Of a stretch of DNA of 64,000 bases, positions 1 through 13,660 are shown piece by piece. Within the stretch, counting starts at the first letter, position 1. Every line of letters begins with the position of its first letter. The stretch is from Amylostereum areolatum (lineage: Eukaryota > Basidiomycota > Agaricomycetes > Russulales > Stereaceae), in the NCBI GenBank assembly GCA_012932865.1, contig SAXG01000018.1, forward strand, positions 558,001 through 622,000, read 5' to 3'. Below the pieces are notes generated by a model that saw only the letters and a list, made by a program, of their open reading frames with translations, was not told where the DNA came from and did not search any database. Position numbers and translations under genes: made by a program.

Positions 1-3000
1 CGGGCATTCGTGTCCTTAGTCGGCAACGCATTCTGGACAGTGGGGAGTTTGGCGAGTGAGGAGGCGATGGCGTTTGCGAGGTCAACATTGCCTGCATTTG
101 AAGCTAGTTTGAAGGCCGTGGCCTCTAATCCTCTCAACTCGAGCGCTGGTCCTATCGAAGGCTATATCGCTGCGGCTGTTCTTCTTGGTCCCTTTTCTCG
201 CACCAAGGTTTTCGGTAGCCATTACACGCTTCTTTCTGCTTCTGCTTCTAATATATTTTGTGTGACGTTGTTCTTAGATGACATCATCCCGCGCAATGCA
301 ACTATCCAAAGTATCGCATCATCGCCAAAGCCGTCCTTCGTCTTGTGGGATAAAGTGTACCAGAAACTAACAACACCTGAAGAGGATGAATGGCTCTTGA
401 GAGCCACGGAAAGTATCTTGATTTACTTCAATGTCGAACTTGTGAAGAACGAGCAGTTGAGGTATGGAAATCTGTTCGGTTGTTGTATCCGCTGTGACTC
501 AGTTGTGTCGCGGAAAGAAACCAGCTCGGGCAGACACTTCTTCATCTTGCGGTCGATGGACAAGAACCTGAATTCCGGAAACGCGTCATCGTCTCCGTGG
601 AACACTTCATGTCGCTATTTCCTCAAACTGTTAACCAAATCGTCCAACAAGCACTGGCCGCCTATGCTCTACGATCGAACCTTTCCAAAGCATCTGTTGA
701 GGGTGAAAACCCAATTCGTAACAAGCAATCTCGAGTCCTTGCATTCCTGTCTACGGCCGCAGCATTCCGGGAAGACATCGAACCCTCTGTTCGAGAAGAC
801 CTGCTCTCCAACCTGGTTGTCCTGGCTCACCACCCCGTCATATGTACGTGGAGGCCTCCACGCATATTTCAATTGCTGAAACCCTACCTTACTGTTTCAC
901 AGGCGGTAACTCCCGTCAAGGGTGGATCGATTTATGTCAAAAAGCGCATATGAACCCTCGAACTATCGTCGAAAACCGGCTTCCTGAACTCATGTCAAGT
1001 ATCACTGACGCCTCCAATGACGTGACCAAGGTTCGCCGAAACTAGTTTTGTGAGCCTGAGTGCCTTCTCATGCACTGTTTCACAGAGCTCTGCGAATTTT
1101 GATGAGGCCTGTTATCGCGCCATAACCACTCTTGCTTTCGTATCTCCTGGAACCGTCCTTCCTCGCGTTATGGACCAGCTCCGTTCCGATTTGGACTCCG
1201 AGGTGAAAACTTTGACGGAGTTGGACTTTGGAATATGGACAACGCCCGAAGGTATCGCATTCGTGGACGGTATGTGCCCATTAAATTTCCGCATTCGCCA
1301 CTATCTTACACATTCTTCTATCCTTAGTCCTGGCCTCCAAGAAACCCACTTCAATGCAAACGAAGGGTAAAGGCTCCGAGTTGGCCAAGTGGGACGCGGA
1401 AGTTCGTCAGTCTCTGGCGGGCAAGAAGACTGCAGCCGCAACACTTTCAAAGCAGGATCAGGCATTTGTTCAGGCCCAACTCACGAAGGAGTCCAAAGTT
1501 CGCGAGAGGATTTATCAGTTACAAGCGAGGCTTCGTCGTGGTCTTCAAATCATCAAACACCTTGTCGCCGGCGGGATAGACGAGTTCCGCTCATACGTTT
1601 CGCCAACAGCCGAGCTGCTCCTGACCGGTGGTGCGCTTACGAAGGGCTTCCGAATCGTGGGTCAGGAGGCATTTGACGTGTACTTGGTAGGGCACATTTC
1701 CATATTTCGAAGAGTGTTACGTGACCGTATCTCTAGGACCTTGCCACCTGCTGCTCTGACCGTCTCGACACCTTTGGAAAATGGATAGGTGTGGCAACCC
1801 TTCGCAGTCTAGAGGTACCATCCATTCCCGACGATCTCCAAGCAGAATCTATCAACAGTAAGTGTCATGCACACGGTTTTCATGATGGATACTCAGTCTA
1901 CTTCTATAGGCCTCATACTCCGCGTTCTGTATCGCCTGCGCTCACTTTCGGAACAAACACCCCTTGACGCCGCGACATTTTCTTACGCATACCCTCTCCT
2001 GCACCAAGTGCTATTGAGGGGTGGCATTGGTCTTACCGAGGAGGACGACCCACTGGAGCAAGTCGCCCTATCGTTAGACGTGGTGAAGTTCCACTGCGGA
2101 GAATGTCCGCAAATTCCATCATTGCACCTCTACGGTAACTAACACGGTTTCCCGCAGTTTCCGACAAGACCTTCCCTCGTACCCAGATCATCCAAGGTCT
2201 ACTTCACGCCATGCGCCATCAACTGAAGCTGAGTAAAGAGGCATCCTCTGCGTTAATCGACCTCGGTCAGACGATATATCCGACTGCGACATCCGAGGAG
2301 ACGACTATCCTCCTCAATAGCACATTAGTCCAGGAGGCGCACGTCCGAAACGCGAGCTTGCAGGCGTTGCAGGTATGCGACTGAATCTCGGCCTAAGATA
2401 ATCGGCTGACACCTGACTTTGTACAGCCATTCGATTTGACTGAACTCGACTGGTCTTCGGAGCTCCTTATTGCCGCCAACGATAACGACGAGCAAAACGC
2501 CCGATTGGCGAGGCACCTTTGGGAAGATAACGGTCTTGATGTCCCAGAAGCTTACTCTGAAAAATTACTGACTTTCTTGGGTATGGTTTTGTACAGTGTG
2601 AAACGTGGCGTTTGCTGACCTTGAGTCCAGAGCACGATAATGCATACGTCCGGTCTAACGTGGGAGCCGCGATCGCGGAAGCTGTCGACCACTGGCCCCA
2701 GTCCATCACCGCGACACTTCTATCTATGGAAAGTCTCTATGTCGAGAAGGTGAGCGTGGCTGCCATATCCAGGACATGCCTGCGCTGACCAGACGGTTTC
2801 AGGCCAAAATCCTTGCTCCGGAGTTCGATCAATACGTATGGACTTTCTGTCTCCATCCTCTACGCCACGCTGAGCTGCTATAGGGTATGGTCGTTGAACA
2901 AAGCCTCGACCGCACGGACCCTTGGCAAACTCGTGTCGCCATTTCACAGGCCTTCGAACAGCTTGCTCCGGCGTTCAGCGACGCTGATACTGTCCCGTTC

Positions 3001-6000
3001 TTTTCGTTCTTGATCAAGAATGAGGCCCTCGGGGATCGTAGCTCCGATGTGCGGCGTGGAATGCTGAACGCAGGCACCGCTGTCATCGACTGTCATGGAT
3101 CCAAGCACCTACCGGAATTGATCGGGATGTTTGAAGGCCACCTCTCGAGTCCACACCCGGCCTCAGAATCTGCGGACTTCATTCAGGAAGCAGTAGTCAT
3201 TCTCATAGGTCGAGTTGCCCGGCATTTGGATGCTTCGGACTCCCGCATGCCCAACATTGTCGCGCGACTGGTCGAGGCGCTGAAGACTCCAGCAGAGCAG
3301 GTTCAATACGCGGTGTCCGACTGTTTGGCCCCCCTCGTAAGGGTATCACGATCATCTGTGCCGCAGCTGACAGAGCAGCTCTTTGGAGAACTGCTCAATG
3401 CACCTAAATATGCTTCACGTCGTGGTGCCGCGTATGGTCTCGCCGGCATAATCAAAGGAATAGGCATCGGCGGCATGAAGGAGTTCGATATCCTAAATCG
3501 ATTGCGCACAGCTACGGAGGACAAGAAGCGATACGAACCCCGTCAAGGAGCCATGTTTGCCCTGGAGACGTTCTCCAGTACCCTTGGACGCCTCTTCGAA
3601 CCCTACGCTATTCACGCACTCCCTCTTCTTCTGGCATCGTTCGGTGACTCCATCCCCGACGTCCGCGATGCTGCCACCGACGCCGCCCGAGTCATCATGG
3701 GTAACATGTCGGGGTATGGTGTTAAGCTCATCTTGCCTTCTTTACTGTCTGGACTAGACGAAAAGCAATGGCGAACGAAGAAGGGCTCCATTGAACTTTT
3801 GGGTATGATGGCCTATTGTGCTCCTCGCCAGCTCTCTCAATCTCTACCCGTCATCATCCCCCGTCTTACCGGCGTCCTAACCGACTCACATGCCCAAGTA
3901 CGAACGGGCGCGAATAAAAGTTTGAAGCAGTTCGGAGAGGTCATCAGCAATCCAGAAGTACAAGCATTAGTCCCTGTATTCTTGAAAGCTATGGTGGATC
4001 CGTCGAAGACTTCGAATGCCCTGTCGTCATTGTTGAAAACGTCATTCGTTCATTATATCGACCACTCGTCCTTAGCATTGGTATTGGTTGTTTCCATTGT
4101 ATCCCCACATATCTTGATTTATCTTGCTTGTTAGGTTATTCCAATCTTGGAACGCGGCCTGAAAGAACGCAGTGCCGATACCAAGAAGAAAGCAGCCCAG
4201 ATCGTTGGAAACCTGGCATCCTTGACAGACTCTAAGGACTTCGTCCCATACCTCTCCACACTCTTGCCCATGGTGCACGTAGTCCTTGTCGATCCCGTCC
4301 CAGAAGCCCGCGCAACCGCCGCGAAGACGCTAGGTACCCTTGTGGAACGCCTCGGGGAAGTTAATTTCCCAGATCTTGTCCCCAGCCTCATTCGAACCTT
4401 GAAGACGGACACGTCTGGAGTAGACCGTCAAGGTGCGGCACAGGGTCTGAGTGAAGTACTTTCAGGCCTGGGCATGGAACGTCTGGAAGGCCTTCTCCCA
4501 GACATCATTACAAACGCTCAGTCGCCTCGTAGTACTGTTCGCGAGGGTTTCATGTCGCTTCTGGTTTTCCTTCCTGCAACTTTTGGCACTCGGTTCCAGC
4601 CGCATCTTCCGAAGATCATAGTCCCTATTCTGAAGGGACTGTCGGATACGGAGGAGTACGTGAGGGAAGCCGCAATGAGGGCTGGTCGCATGGTCATCAC
4701 AAATTACTCTGGTCGTGCAATCGATCTTTTGCTACCGGAGCTCGAGAGGGGCATGTTCGACCCCGGCTGGCGTATCAGGGTGAGCTTCTATTTTCAAACC
4801 GGTGTACGCTTGACTGATCATATACGTAGCAATCCTCGATCACCCTCGTTGGAGAGCTTCTCTTCAAGGTATCTGGTATCAGCGGGAAGAACGAGATCGA
4901 CGAAGACGAGGATGGTGGTGCCGAGCCCGTCGTGGCAGAGACATCGCGCAAAGCTCTCACCGAAGTGCTTGGTGCCGAGCGTCGGGACCGGATTCTTTCT
5001 GCACTTTATCTTGCTCGCCAGGATGCCATCCATGTCGTTCGCCAATCCTCCATCCACATATGGAAAGTGCTCGTGGCCAATACGCCTCGGACTGGTAGGC
5101 ATCACCTCTTATATTTTAAAGCTTTTCTAATTTCTTGTAGTCCGCGAGATTCTTCCGGAACTCGTTACCCAGGTCATGTCTCTCCTCACGGGGTCGGATT
5201 ACGAGCAGCAAGAAGTGAGTAGAAAAAACTCCGTACTTGATCTGTGCCTGACTAATGTATAACTAGACTGCAGCCCGCACAACTGCGGAACTCTGTCGCA
5301 AATTTGGAGAGAGGATTGTTGGCGATATCGTCGCCAACTTGCGCGGCAAAGCGTCATCCCCGGATGCCAGGACAAGAGAGGGCGTCAGTCTCATGCTGGC
5401 GGAAGTTATGTCAGTGGACTCCATTTTCATCCCCGTTCTTTGTCTCACCCTCGTCCTTTGTCGCATCCTGCTTCAGGTCCAATGCCACGGAACTGCAGCA
5501 GGAAGGGAACGAGGACGAGATCATCTCAATGGTCAGGGTTGCGCTGGTGGACGACCAAAGCTCAGTTCGTGCGGCCGCCGCCAAGGCATTCGATATTCTT
5601 CAGGAGGAGTTGGGCGTGAAGGCCATCGATCAAACCATCCCGACATTGTTGGAGGCTCTTCGCCAACCCGGAGCAAGTTCTGGCACCGCACTGCAAGCTT
5701 TGAAGGAGGTCATGAACGTACGTATGCACCCACCTTACCTCGATTTCCTAACTACAACTTATACAGGTTCGCGCGTCGACCGTCTTCCCGGTACTCATTC
5801 CAACCCTTACGGCAATCCCCATGACTGTGTTCAACGCGCGGGCGCTCGCATCACTGGTCACCGTTGCTGGGAACGCCCTCAGCAAACGCCTGACCGTTAT
5901 CCTGACTGCTTTGGTCAAAGTTTCGGAAGGTTTGAGAGAAGAACCGAACGAAGAACTCCAAGAAGCCGTGGACGAAGCTTTACGTGCCCTCATGGTATCT

Positions 6001-7374
6001 ATCAACGATGCCGAGGGTCTCAACACCCTTATGCTCTTGCTCCTTGGCTGGTACGTTTATGCCACCTATTGTCTTGCTTTCCGTCTAACTCTCCCTTTCA
6101 GGATCAAGCACGAGAACCCAAAACGGCGCGTCACAGCGGCCAACTACTTCAGCTTGTTCTGCGAAGTTTCTGAATTGGATTCATCACTGTACCGCGTGGA
6201 CTGGATACGTCAGCTCATTCCTTCGTTCGACGATGCGGTCAAGGAGGTACACACGTCCTCCTGGAAAGCCTTCGACACATTCGTCAAATCGATCCCCAAG
6301 GATGAGCTCGAGCCGCTCGTGGTCCCATTGCGTCGGGCGATCGAGGGCACAGGATCGCCAGGCGCATACGTGCCCGGGTTCAGTCTCCCCAAGGGCGTCG
6401 CGCCATTTGTGCCAATCGTCATCGCGGGTCTGACCACAGGAAGCAACGAGCAACGCGAGCAGGCAGCTTATGCCATCGGTGACCTGGTTGAACGTACTGA
6501 GGAAAATGCGATCAAGCCCTTTGTGGTGCCATTCACGGGCCCACTCATCCGTGTGGCGACGCAGGCAACGACGTATCCGCCCGCGGTGAAGACGGGCATT
6601 CTGAGCGCACTTACGACGATGCTTGAACGTATACCGGTGTTCGTCAAGCCATTCTTCCCGCAACTGCAGCGAACGTTCGTCAAGAGCGCAAGTGACCCTG
6701 CGAGCGTCGTCGTACGGAACAAGGCAGCCACTGCTTTGGGAGTGCTGATGAAAAACCAACCGAGGGTGGATCCAGTGGTGACGGAGCTTGTGACCGGGGC
6801 AAGAACGAACGACGATAGTATCTCGGCAAGTTTGATCTTAGCGCTGTCATACGTGGTGAGGAGCGCGGGAACAAACGTCGGGGAGAAGGCGAGAGAAGCA
6901 GCTTTGGACCTTGTGTCGGATGCGTTCAAGGAGAGAAACGACGGTGAGCCTCTTCTTGGGCAAATTCTGGATAAATATTGACGTAGTGGTGACTTCGATC
7001 TGTAGAGCACTATTCGCAAGCCATCGCTGCCTTGTTCGCCTCGCTGACGTTGTATGGCGATATAGTGCAGCCTATCATCGAGTATGTTCCATCTATTCAT
7101 TCGCACTTCTTACTCATCGAACTTGCACCATAGATCATATCTCGTTGGAGGAACACCTCCTAGCGTGCTCTCTTCCCATTGCATTCTGGCTGTGTTAGCC
7201 GCATACGACGAAGACGATGCGCATGACCGCGCGCTCCCCTCAATCATTCAGGCGTCCCTCCCTGGTCTCGCGAAAAAAGTCCAGGAAAACATGGGCACAG
7301 AAAAGCCAAGCATCGCGCGACCTGCGCGTGAGGCGAGAGATATTCTAAGGAGGGTGGACCACAGTCTAATTTGA
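1..7374 (+). CDS. GCN1: GCN1, eIF2-alpha kinase activator (5' end outside window)
   Basis: Giant HEAT-repeat protein that binds ribosomes and, with GCN20, passes the uncharged-tRNA signal to the kinase GCN2 in amino-acid starvation. The gene enters the window already open; the first readable part is a HEAT region around positions 10-460. Introns of about 40-70 nt interrupt it, for example 215-277, 462-502 and about 845-901; across these the frame joins to give the Gcn1-like strings RNQLGQTLLHLAVDGQ and HPVICGNSRQGWIDLC. The block at about 2890-4080 is the most conserved part (RRGAAYGLAGIIKGIG, YEPRQGAMFALETFSS), the eEF3-like HEAT core. HEAT repeats continue through 4140-7370, covering the region expected to bind the GCN2 RWD domain. 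It stops at 7372-7374 (TGA), tail to tail with the GGPP synthase gene. I did not fix every intron. Identity is firm from the core block and the overall length. Confidence 0.93.
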
Positions 7375-7618
7375 TGGCGGCATTGAAGCATAGTTAACGA
7401 AGAGGGCCGTGTATATTCTGCTTTCACACTTGTATCGTTAGTTCCCAATGATGACATTCCTACAAACAAACAAGTTACACATTCACTGCACATGCTCTGA
7501 CTATGCGTTGTACTGTATGGGAAACACTATAGAGCTAGACTAGACGTCGAGAGGTGTGGTGACGACAGCTGCTATTCCAGGCTTGACCACATCAGTGTAC
7601 AAGTATTCCTATATCGAT

Positions 7619-9083
7619 TCATGTTTCGGGATCGGGAACACGCAAGGCATTGAGGATCGCTTCCAGCTTCGGGTTGCCACCGAGCCTGTGGAGTTCGTCC
7701 AATGTCTGTCGCTCGACGATGCGGAGGACCTTGAGCGTGTATTCGAAGGAGTGTGTGTGATTCTTCAGGTAGCTTATCGCGTGATGTTTGAGGGTAGGAG
7801 TTGCGGGACGTTTCTGAAGGATATCTGTGTAGATAAAAGGTCGATAAGGATGATGGTTTGGTTTGACTTTGGGGTAGAGAAAGGTTGATAGTGACGTACT
7901 AAGCAGCTGTCGGTTGGAAGGGTCAGCACGGACACCGTGGACAATCGGAAATGAGAATTTGCCCTCCGTGAGATCTTCTGCAAAGCCTTTGTTGGTGGCG
8001 TACTGATGCACCTTGAGCACGGATTATGCAGAAGAGATAGGATGACGAACCCCGCTGTCTTGCAGATTCATGTAATCGTCGCGAATCTGAAAGTATACGC
8101 CGATGAGGTTGACCAAGGGAACGTAGTCACTGTGAAACGAAACTCCTAAGAGAAGGTTACAGGATGATATTGGACAGTATACATACACGTCTGCATTGGT
8201 TGTAGCACAGGTCGACATGAGCTTTACGGCTATCCGGAAGAGACCACCCGTTTCTGTAGCGTATTTTAAGCAGCCGGCAATATATACAAAGAGGAATCAA
8301 GTTACTGTTGTTGACCATGCCGACGTATTGCTCCTCGGTGGGACAATGCAACGAGTCTCTCCATACGAGCTCCTGACCCTGTCCTCGATGCAAATTGAGA
8401 AGTTCGTCTGGAGATATCAGCGTTCAGTCTGTGGTTCAGGAAGGTGGAGTATCAATCTCACCTGTGACGATAACATCGAGGTCGTGAGCGGAGTACAGTC
8501 GCGGGGCTGATGACTGCGCTTGATTCGCGGAGGGAGAGTCTGAAGGTGATGGGCGAAGGGAGAAGAGCTCTTGATAGGCAAGGAAGTACACATAGTTGGC
8601 AGTGTTGATCGTCTGAGGTATGCCGTAGATTTTGTGTGCGACTGACGGTCGTTAGGTGCACATGAGTACAAGCAAGCTCGGTCGCTACAAGTGACGCACC
8701 TGGTTGTCCTCTCCGAAGCTGCGAATCGTCTTCGATATCATCGATCCTGCATCACGATCAGAGGAAGTCAACAATACAATACAGGACACGCACAAGAGAC
8801 TGGCGTTGTGGAGCATGCCAATGACCCGTACAATTACCGCTAGTTTGTCCTCGGGAACTTGGAGCCAAAGATTGAAACCTTCAATCATGCCCCTGCGGAT
8901 GTCCTTTCCTGGGTTGTTTATAAGGTACGAGAACGGTTCCAGGAGGGCCTTGAATGGCGCGACGTTGAACTACGCAAGATGGGGGGAATGAGATGGGAAG
9001 CTCACAGACTCGTCTTGGGAGGAGGAGGGTTTGGTCGATTCTGCCAAGATCGAAGACAGAAGGTTCTCATATTTCTCCGCCAT
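7619..9083 (-). CDS. BTS1: Geranylgeranyl diphosphate synthase
   Basis: Trans-prenyltransferase making GGPP from FPP and IPP, used for protein geranylgeranylation, carotenoids and diterpenes. It starts at ATG 9083-9081 ([11 protein letters not shown]) and ends at TGA 7621-7619. About eight short exons join in frame. Joining them restores both aspartate motifs: [16 protein letters not shown] (first, DDIED) and [14 protein letters not shown] (second, DDYMN, with Asn in the last place as is usual in fungal GGPP synthases). Other family landmarks are [36 protein letters not shown] and [18 protein letters not shown]. The protein is about 330 aa, the normal size. The intron before [10 protein letters not shown] needs the acceptor at TTTCACAG rather than the nearer CTCTTAG, which would give a stop. 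No terpene-cluster genes are adjacent, so the housekeeping role is more likely. Confidence 0.93.
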
Positions 9084-9664
9084 ATGTGTGAGGGTTTATC
9101 TGCAGATGCAAAGAGGGGGCAATGACGGCGCTGGTAGCTGGGAAGTAAAGCATGACGACTGCAGTCGATATCAAGCCCTTGGACAACCGACCACTGCACT
9201 TTCGAAGAATTTCACGTGACCACCGGATTGAACCGAAAGCACGAAGGCCGAGTCCCTGGCTTCTGCTTCAACCTCCTTATACTCCTCATGACCGCTACGA
9301 CACCTCCGAACTGGCCCTCCCAATATCGGCGAGCTCCCAAAGATGGTTCCTGATGCCTTGTCCGTACTATGCAAAGCGTATGCCCGGACGCACCGTAACG
9401 ACAGCGTGCGATGCTGCTCAGAGGTTATTGTATACCCTCCTCCTTCTTCCCCATCACGAACGTACAACGGACAACTCGTTGGTTCACAGGGCTCGTTCCG
9501 AAAACAATACAATATTTCCTTGGTACAGGGGATCTCTATCTCGATCTTCAGCACCCAGTCACCGCCTCCGGTGACCGGTCACGCGAGTTATAAATTGCCC
9601 AAACATACCTCTCCTCTCCTCCATCATCGACATCCATCTCCCTACTGGCAAATCAGTCTCTGTC
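9084..9664. promoter_or_regulatory. Divergent intergenic region, likely shared promoter
   Basis: The 581 bp between the start of the GGPP synthase gene (-) and the start of the next gene (+) should hold both promoters. A stretch TTATAAATTGCC lies at about 9589-9600, some 65 bp before the ATG at 9665, and is a candidate TATA-like element. Small open frames here look like chance. Confidence 0.4.
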
Positions 9665-12076
9665 ATGTCTGCACCCACAAATCTAGGGCTCAGCTCCGAA
9701 AATCAGTACATTCAGCTTTTCAGCGTTACAATCCTGGGCTTCTTCTGTGCGCTTTCCTGCGTTTCCTGGATTGCCACGACCGATGACGGATCCTTCCTAC
9801 TCTTCTCCGCCACTGTCGTCGTATTTCTCCTTCGGAGCTACCTGGTCCACGTACGCGTGCGTATTACAAGGGTTTGGCGTGCTTTCTCGCCGCTCGCCAC
9901 ACACCGCTCGCCACCTGGGACCAACCCTTCGTCACCTTTGCCCGGCCCCTCGGCTCCTGCGAAACTCCGCACAGTAACATTCAAAACACCCGTAAAAGCC
10001 CCCACCGTCGCTAGCATCAAACCTAAGCCAAAACTACTGGTGGAGAAGCTGTACGCCGATTATTCGCAACGGTAACAAACCTCAACGTCGCTCTTGGCAA
10101 CATTCGAGCCTTGACATATATTCTACCAGCCCCGCACTCTCACGTATTTTACCACTGAAGTTGTCGCTTCCGGAGGAGAACAAGAAACGTACTCAGTGAG
10201 GACGATGTGCTTTCAATATCAGAAGGAAGCTCACGCTCGCCACAACAGGATACAAGATGCCCTTCCTCCTGTCAATCGTTCGGCCTTGTATTCAGTTCCG
10301 CCTAGTCTTACGAAGCTTCATGCCGTACCTCGCTTACATCGCATAACTCGAATGCCACTCGCTCAACTGCACAAGCGCGACTACTCGCACATCCGCCCTT
10401 GGGTTCTACCTTCGCCGCAAGCCCTTCCAAAGTTGAAGGCTGTACCTACCCCGAAGGAGTCTGTGATAACACAGGCTCCGAAGCCTACTCAACACACTTC
10501 CAGCCCGATTTCCTCCCTCCCCAGACTCGGAACAGGTTCACAAGCTCCGTCGGCGGTCCCGCTTCCGAAGCTTCCTGGTCCACCTGGAAGCGGCTTCCCT
10601 TGGCCAAAGTCCAAGGTTCGCCAAACGAAGTCGGAGCCCCCACCTCCCCCTCAGGTCGACGATACCATCGAAATAGACGACACCGATATCCTCATGGCTG
10701 ACATAGAACCGCGCTCACCAGCAAAACTCGTGTTCGACACCATGCAGATCGAAGATGGCGTGGTAGAAGAAGAAGAATTTGTATGCTGGTCGTTCATCTT
10801 ACACTCTATCCTTGTATTCTGATCCACATAAAAGATTCGGATCAAGCCTTTGCTCGACGTTCGAAAGCATGCCCTCGACGCTACTAAACGTAGTGAAAGA
10901 TACCAGACACTGTACATCAAGCGCGTCACCGCCCCGGAGAGAAGGCCATGCATCACCTTCTCCGAAATGCAGTCGGAGGAGTCACGGGTGAAAGAGCTGG
11001 CAGACATTCTGGAGGCTTCATCGAAGCAATATATGGAGGATGTGTCGGCAAAGATTTATCCGGGGATGTTGCCACTATGGCTATGCGGGGGAACACTACC
11101 ACAATCAATACTACCAAAGCAAGAACCGACACCAGCACCAACGTCGGTGCCCACGTCTGCGCCTGCCGTGGCCGGGCCACTAGCTGTATCATCGCCCACG
11201 CTTGCGTCGGCACCAGCACCGGCACCGGAACCACCAGCATCAACACCACCAACACCTATGCCCGCACCCTCGTCGCCCCACAATCCCCAGCCCCTCCCCT
11301 CCAATCCTCCTGTCACAGTTCAGGCCGATTCTTCCTCCGTTCCGCCTCCTCAATCTCCAATGTCAACCTTGCCTCCCGCATCTCCATCGTCTCAGCTGCC
11401 GCACTCTGCGACTGCGGCATCCCCAAGGAAAGAAGATGAGGCTGTCCCCTCGAACACTCCCGTCTCTCCAACCTTTCCGGTGTCACCTGTTGTGGCTACT
11501 GCCAGTGCCAGGAACTCTGACGCGAAGGGAACGGATCCTGCTCGAAGTCCTGATGTAGTGCGTCCTCCCGCTCCTCCACAACTGAACTCCCGTCAATTGT
11601 GGGCATCTATTATCGGACAGGTGGACCGAGACGCCTTAAGTCGCGCGGAACCTTCGGTCTCGGCATTGCAAGCAAAGGGCAAGGGGAAGGCTCCTATCCG
11701 CATGGAGGAAGATCAAGAAATGCGAGAGCAACCACAAGCACAGGCGGGCTCCTCCAAGGCCACACCCACCGCCACCTTACTCTCTGTTCCGAATACGACT
11801 GAGCCGTCTTCTTCTCAACTCTCTGCGCGTAATGTCAGCGGGGGTTCCAGCTTGTCGACTGCCACAAACTTGGAATCACACTCCACGTCGGCCACGCTTA
11901 CCACGGCCATGACATCCGTGGACATGGGCCCCACCCTCGACTCAGACTCTCCTCCGCCTTCAAGTGCCAATAAGACCAATATACCTAAGGCCGTCGGTGG
12001 TTCCTCACTCCAATCGCCGCCGCCTCCGTCTGTGATACCTATGCCTGTGATCGCGGGTAGCTTCGATTTGTTCTGA
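9665..12076 (+). CDS. Hypothetical Ser/Pro-rich protein with N-terminal membrane segments
   Basis: No family recognised. Start ATG at 9665. The first about 60 residues contain two hydrophobic stretches (LFSVTILGFFCALSCVSW and SFLLFSATVVVFLLRSYL), suggesting a membrane anchor, followed by a basic, Pro-rich stretch. A first intron is clear at 10072-10129. A second runs from GTACTCAG (about 10194) probably to the AG in CAGAAGGAAG, and a third from GTATGCTGG (about 10780) to the AG near 10833. After the third intron comes a short ordered-looking piece (IKPLLDVRKHALDATKRSE, then FSEMQSEESRVKELADILE, possibly helical). The rest, about 300 residues, is Pro/Ser/Thr/Ala-rich low complexity to the stop at 12076. 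The acidic run EIDDTDILMADIE before the third intron resembles a SUMO-interaction-type patch; that is inference only. Confidence is good that this is one gene, low on function. Confidence 0.6.
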
Positions 12077-12378
12077 TGTACCGTCGTGTCTCCCTTCCTA
12101 GTTTTTATCTCTGTCAGATATCGCCTCAGCTTCTCGTTTGCATATCATTCTTTTCCGACCTAGTTGACCAGTTTACCTGTTACATAAGTACAGTCTATTC
12201 ATTGCGACTTCCGCGGGATGAGGATCGTGATCCCGAGAAATGTTGGCAAGTTGGCGAAGTGAGGATCTTGTCTGTCAAGTTGTCATAATAAGCATCAGGA
12301 CCTCAGGATCGCCAACTCGCCGAGGTGGTAAGAGAACACCGCGATGCCAATGAATGCACTGATCGTGACTAAAAGACT
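12077..12378. other. Intergenic, convergent 3' ends
   Basis: Two genes end toward each other here. The sequence should hold both 3' untranslated regions. I see no gene or strong repeat in it. Confidence 0.5.
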
Positions 12379-13506
12379 TCAAGTCAGTCCCCAGGCTGAA
12401 CTTTGCTTCTTCTTCCCCTTTCCAACCCCAAAAGTGCCAAAACCGTTATGTTTCGTGCCTTCGGCTGCAACTCCACCCCCCAGTCCCCAGCCCATTGGCC
12501 CACCCTCTGGCGGCACAACATCTTCAGACGTAAGGTTGGAGGTAGCCGGAGACGGCACAGGTGACACAGGGATCATCGGGCACTCGTCGAACCTTGGTGT
12601 GGTTGAACCCTGCGGAGCTTGCGGAGATGGTGGCCTACTGACTGAAGGTGCCGACCCCTGCCGACCCAAAGCACGCAGAACGAGTTCCTTGATGGCTGAC
12701 TTGGTTGGTTTGCTCGTGGCTGGGCGGATGCTCTCTCGCAAACCCATCACGATCACAACATCTTCCATACCAAGCCGATGGGCTTCGTCGAGTGTCAAAG
12801 GCTCCCTCCTCTCGCATAGCGCAGTGTAACTCGCCACGAGCCATTTGTCCTCGTCGTATTCATGCCCGAGTGCCAGCTTGTCCACGGGTCCCGCGATAGC
12901 GCCCACCTCCTTGATCGCAAGCTGACGAATCGATGGGAACGCCCATTTGTCTGCCAGACGGAGAACGCCCGTCCAGTCCTCGAGCGTCTCGTTGTCTCGG
13001 GTCATGAAGTTACTGGACGTGATGGAAGGGGGTTCAATGGATGGTTCTTCGTCATCCCGATGAAACTTACGAGGGATAGAACAGCGATAGAAAGGCGTCG
13101 AACTCCTTGGTGGTTACGTCTTTGAGAAAGACTTCGTGTACATTGTGTGTCAAGGAAGTTTGCATATCCAATAGAGCGTCAAATTTGGCGGAATGAGGAC
13201 ACAGGACGGATCGATGGACTCGATACATCAAGTCGTTTACCTATGCGAGATAGGGTAAGTATGTGGAGAAACTGGATAACGAAAAGGACATACGATGAAG
13301 GTGGCGTTGCCATCCTCGAAGAAGAAACGACTATGGTGGGCTATCGGCTGTAGTTGGGGGAAACGACCGGCAGCGGGAATCGTGTTTGACGGTGACTCTA
13401 CTGCCACATAATCGGTGGCCAAAGAAGAAGGCGAGCTAGCAATGGACGTCATAGGTTGTATTGACCGTGCGGACGTCAGTTCCGATGAAAGAGAGCACTG
13501 GCTCAT
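12379..13506 (-). CDS. BTB/POZ domain protein
   Basis: Three exons join in frame: 13506-13294, 13240-13071 and 13012-12379 (338 aa). The start is taken at MSQCSLSS; an upstream in-frame Met exists at 13635, so the N-terminus is uncertain. After a Ser-rich leader the protein has a BTB fold signature: HSRFFFEDGNATFIVND, then LMYRVHRSILCPHSAKFDAL, then EVFLKDVTTKEFDAFLSLFYPSN. A helical part follows (DWTGVLRLADKWAFPSIRQL, LALGHEYDEDKWLVASY) of the kind seen after the BTB in mushroom BTB proteins, where the family is strongly expanded. The C-terminus is Pro/Gly/Ser-rich and ends in a basic GKGKKKQS. Such proteins are usually taken to be Cullin-3 adaptors or to act in dimeric nuclear complexes; the partner cannot be told from sequence. 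Confidence 0.85.
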
Positions 13507-13660
13507 CGAACGATGGGCCACATAACCTTTATACACAGAAGCACCGGCCTCATCTAATAGTCGCACGGCGGAACATGCATCACCATGAGGCGTGTCATGC
13601 GACTGGGAAAGAGATAAGCAAGTATTCAGTACCACATCCAGCCGCTTTATTAATCGTTGT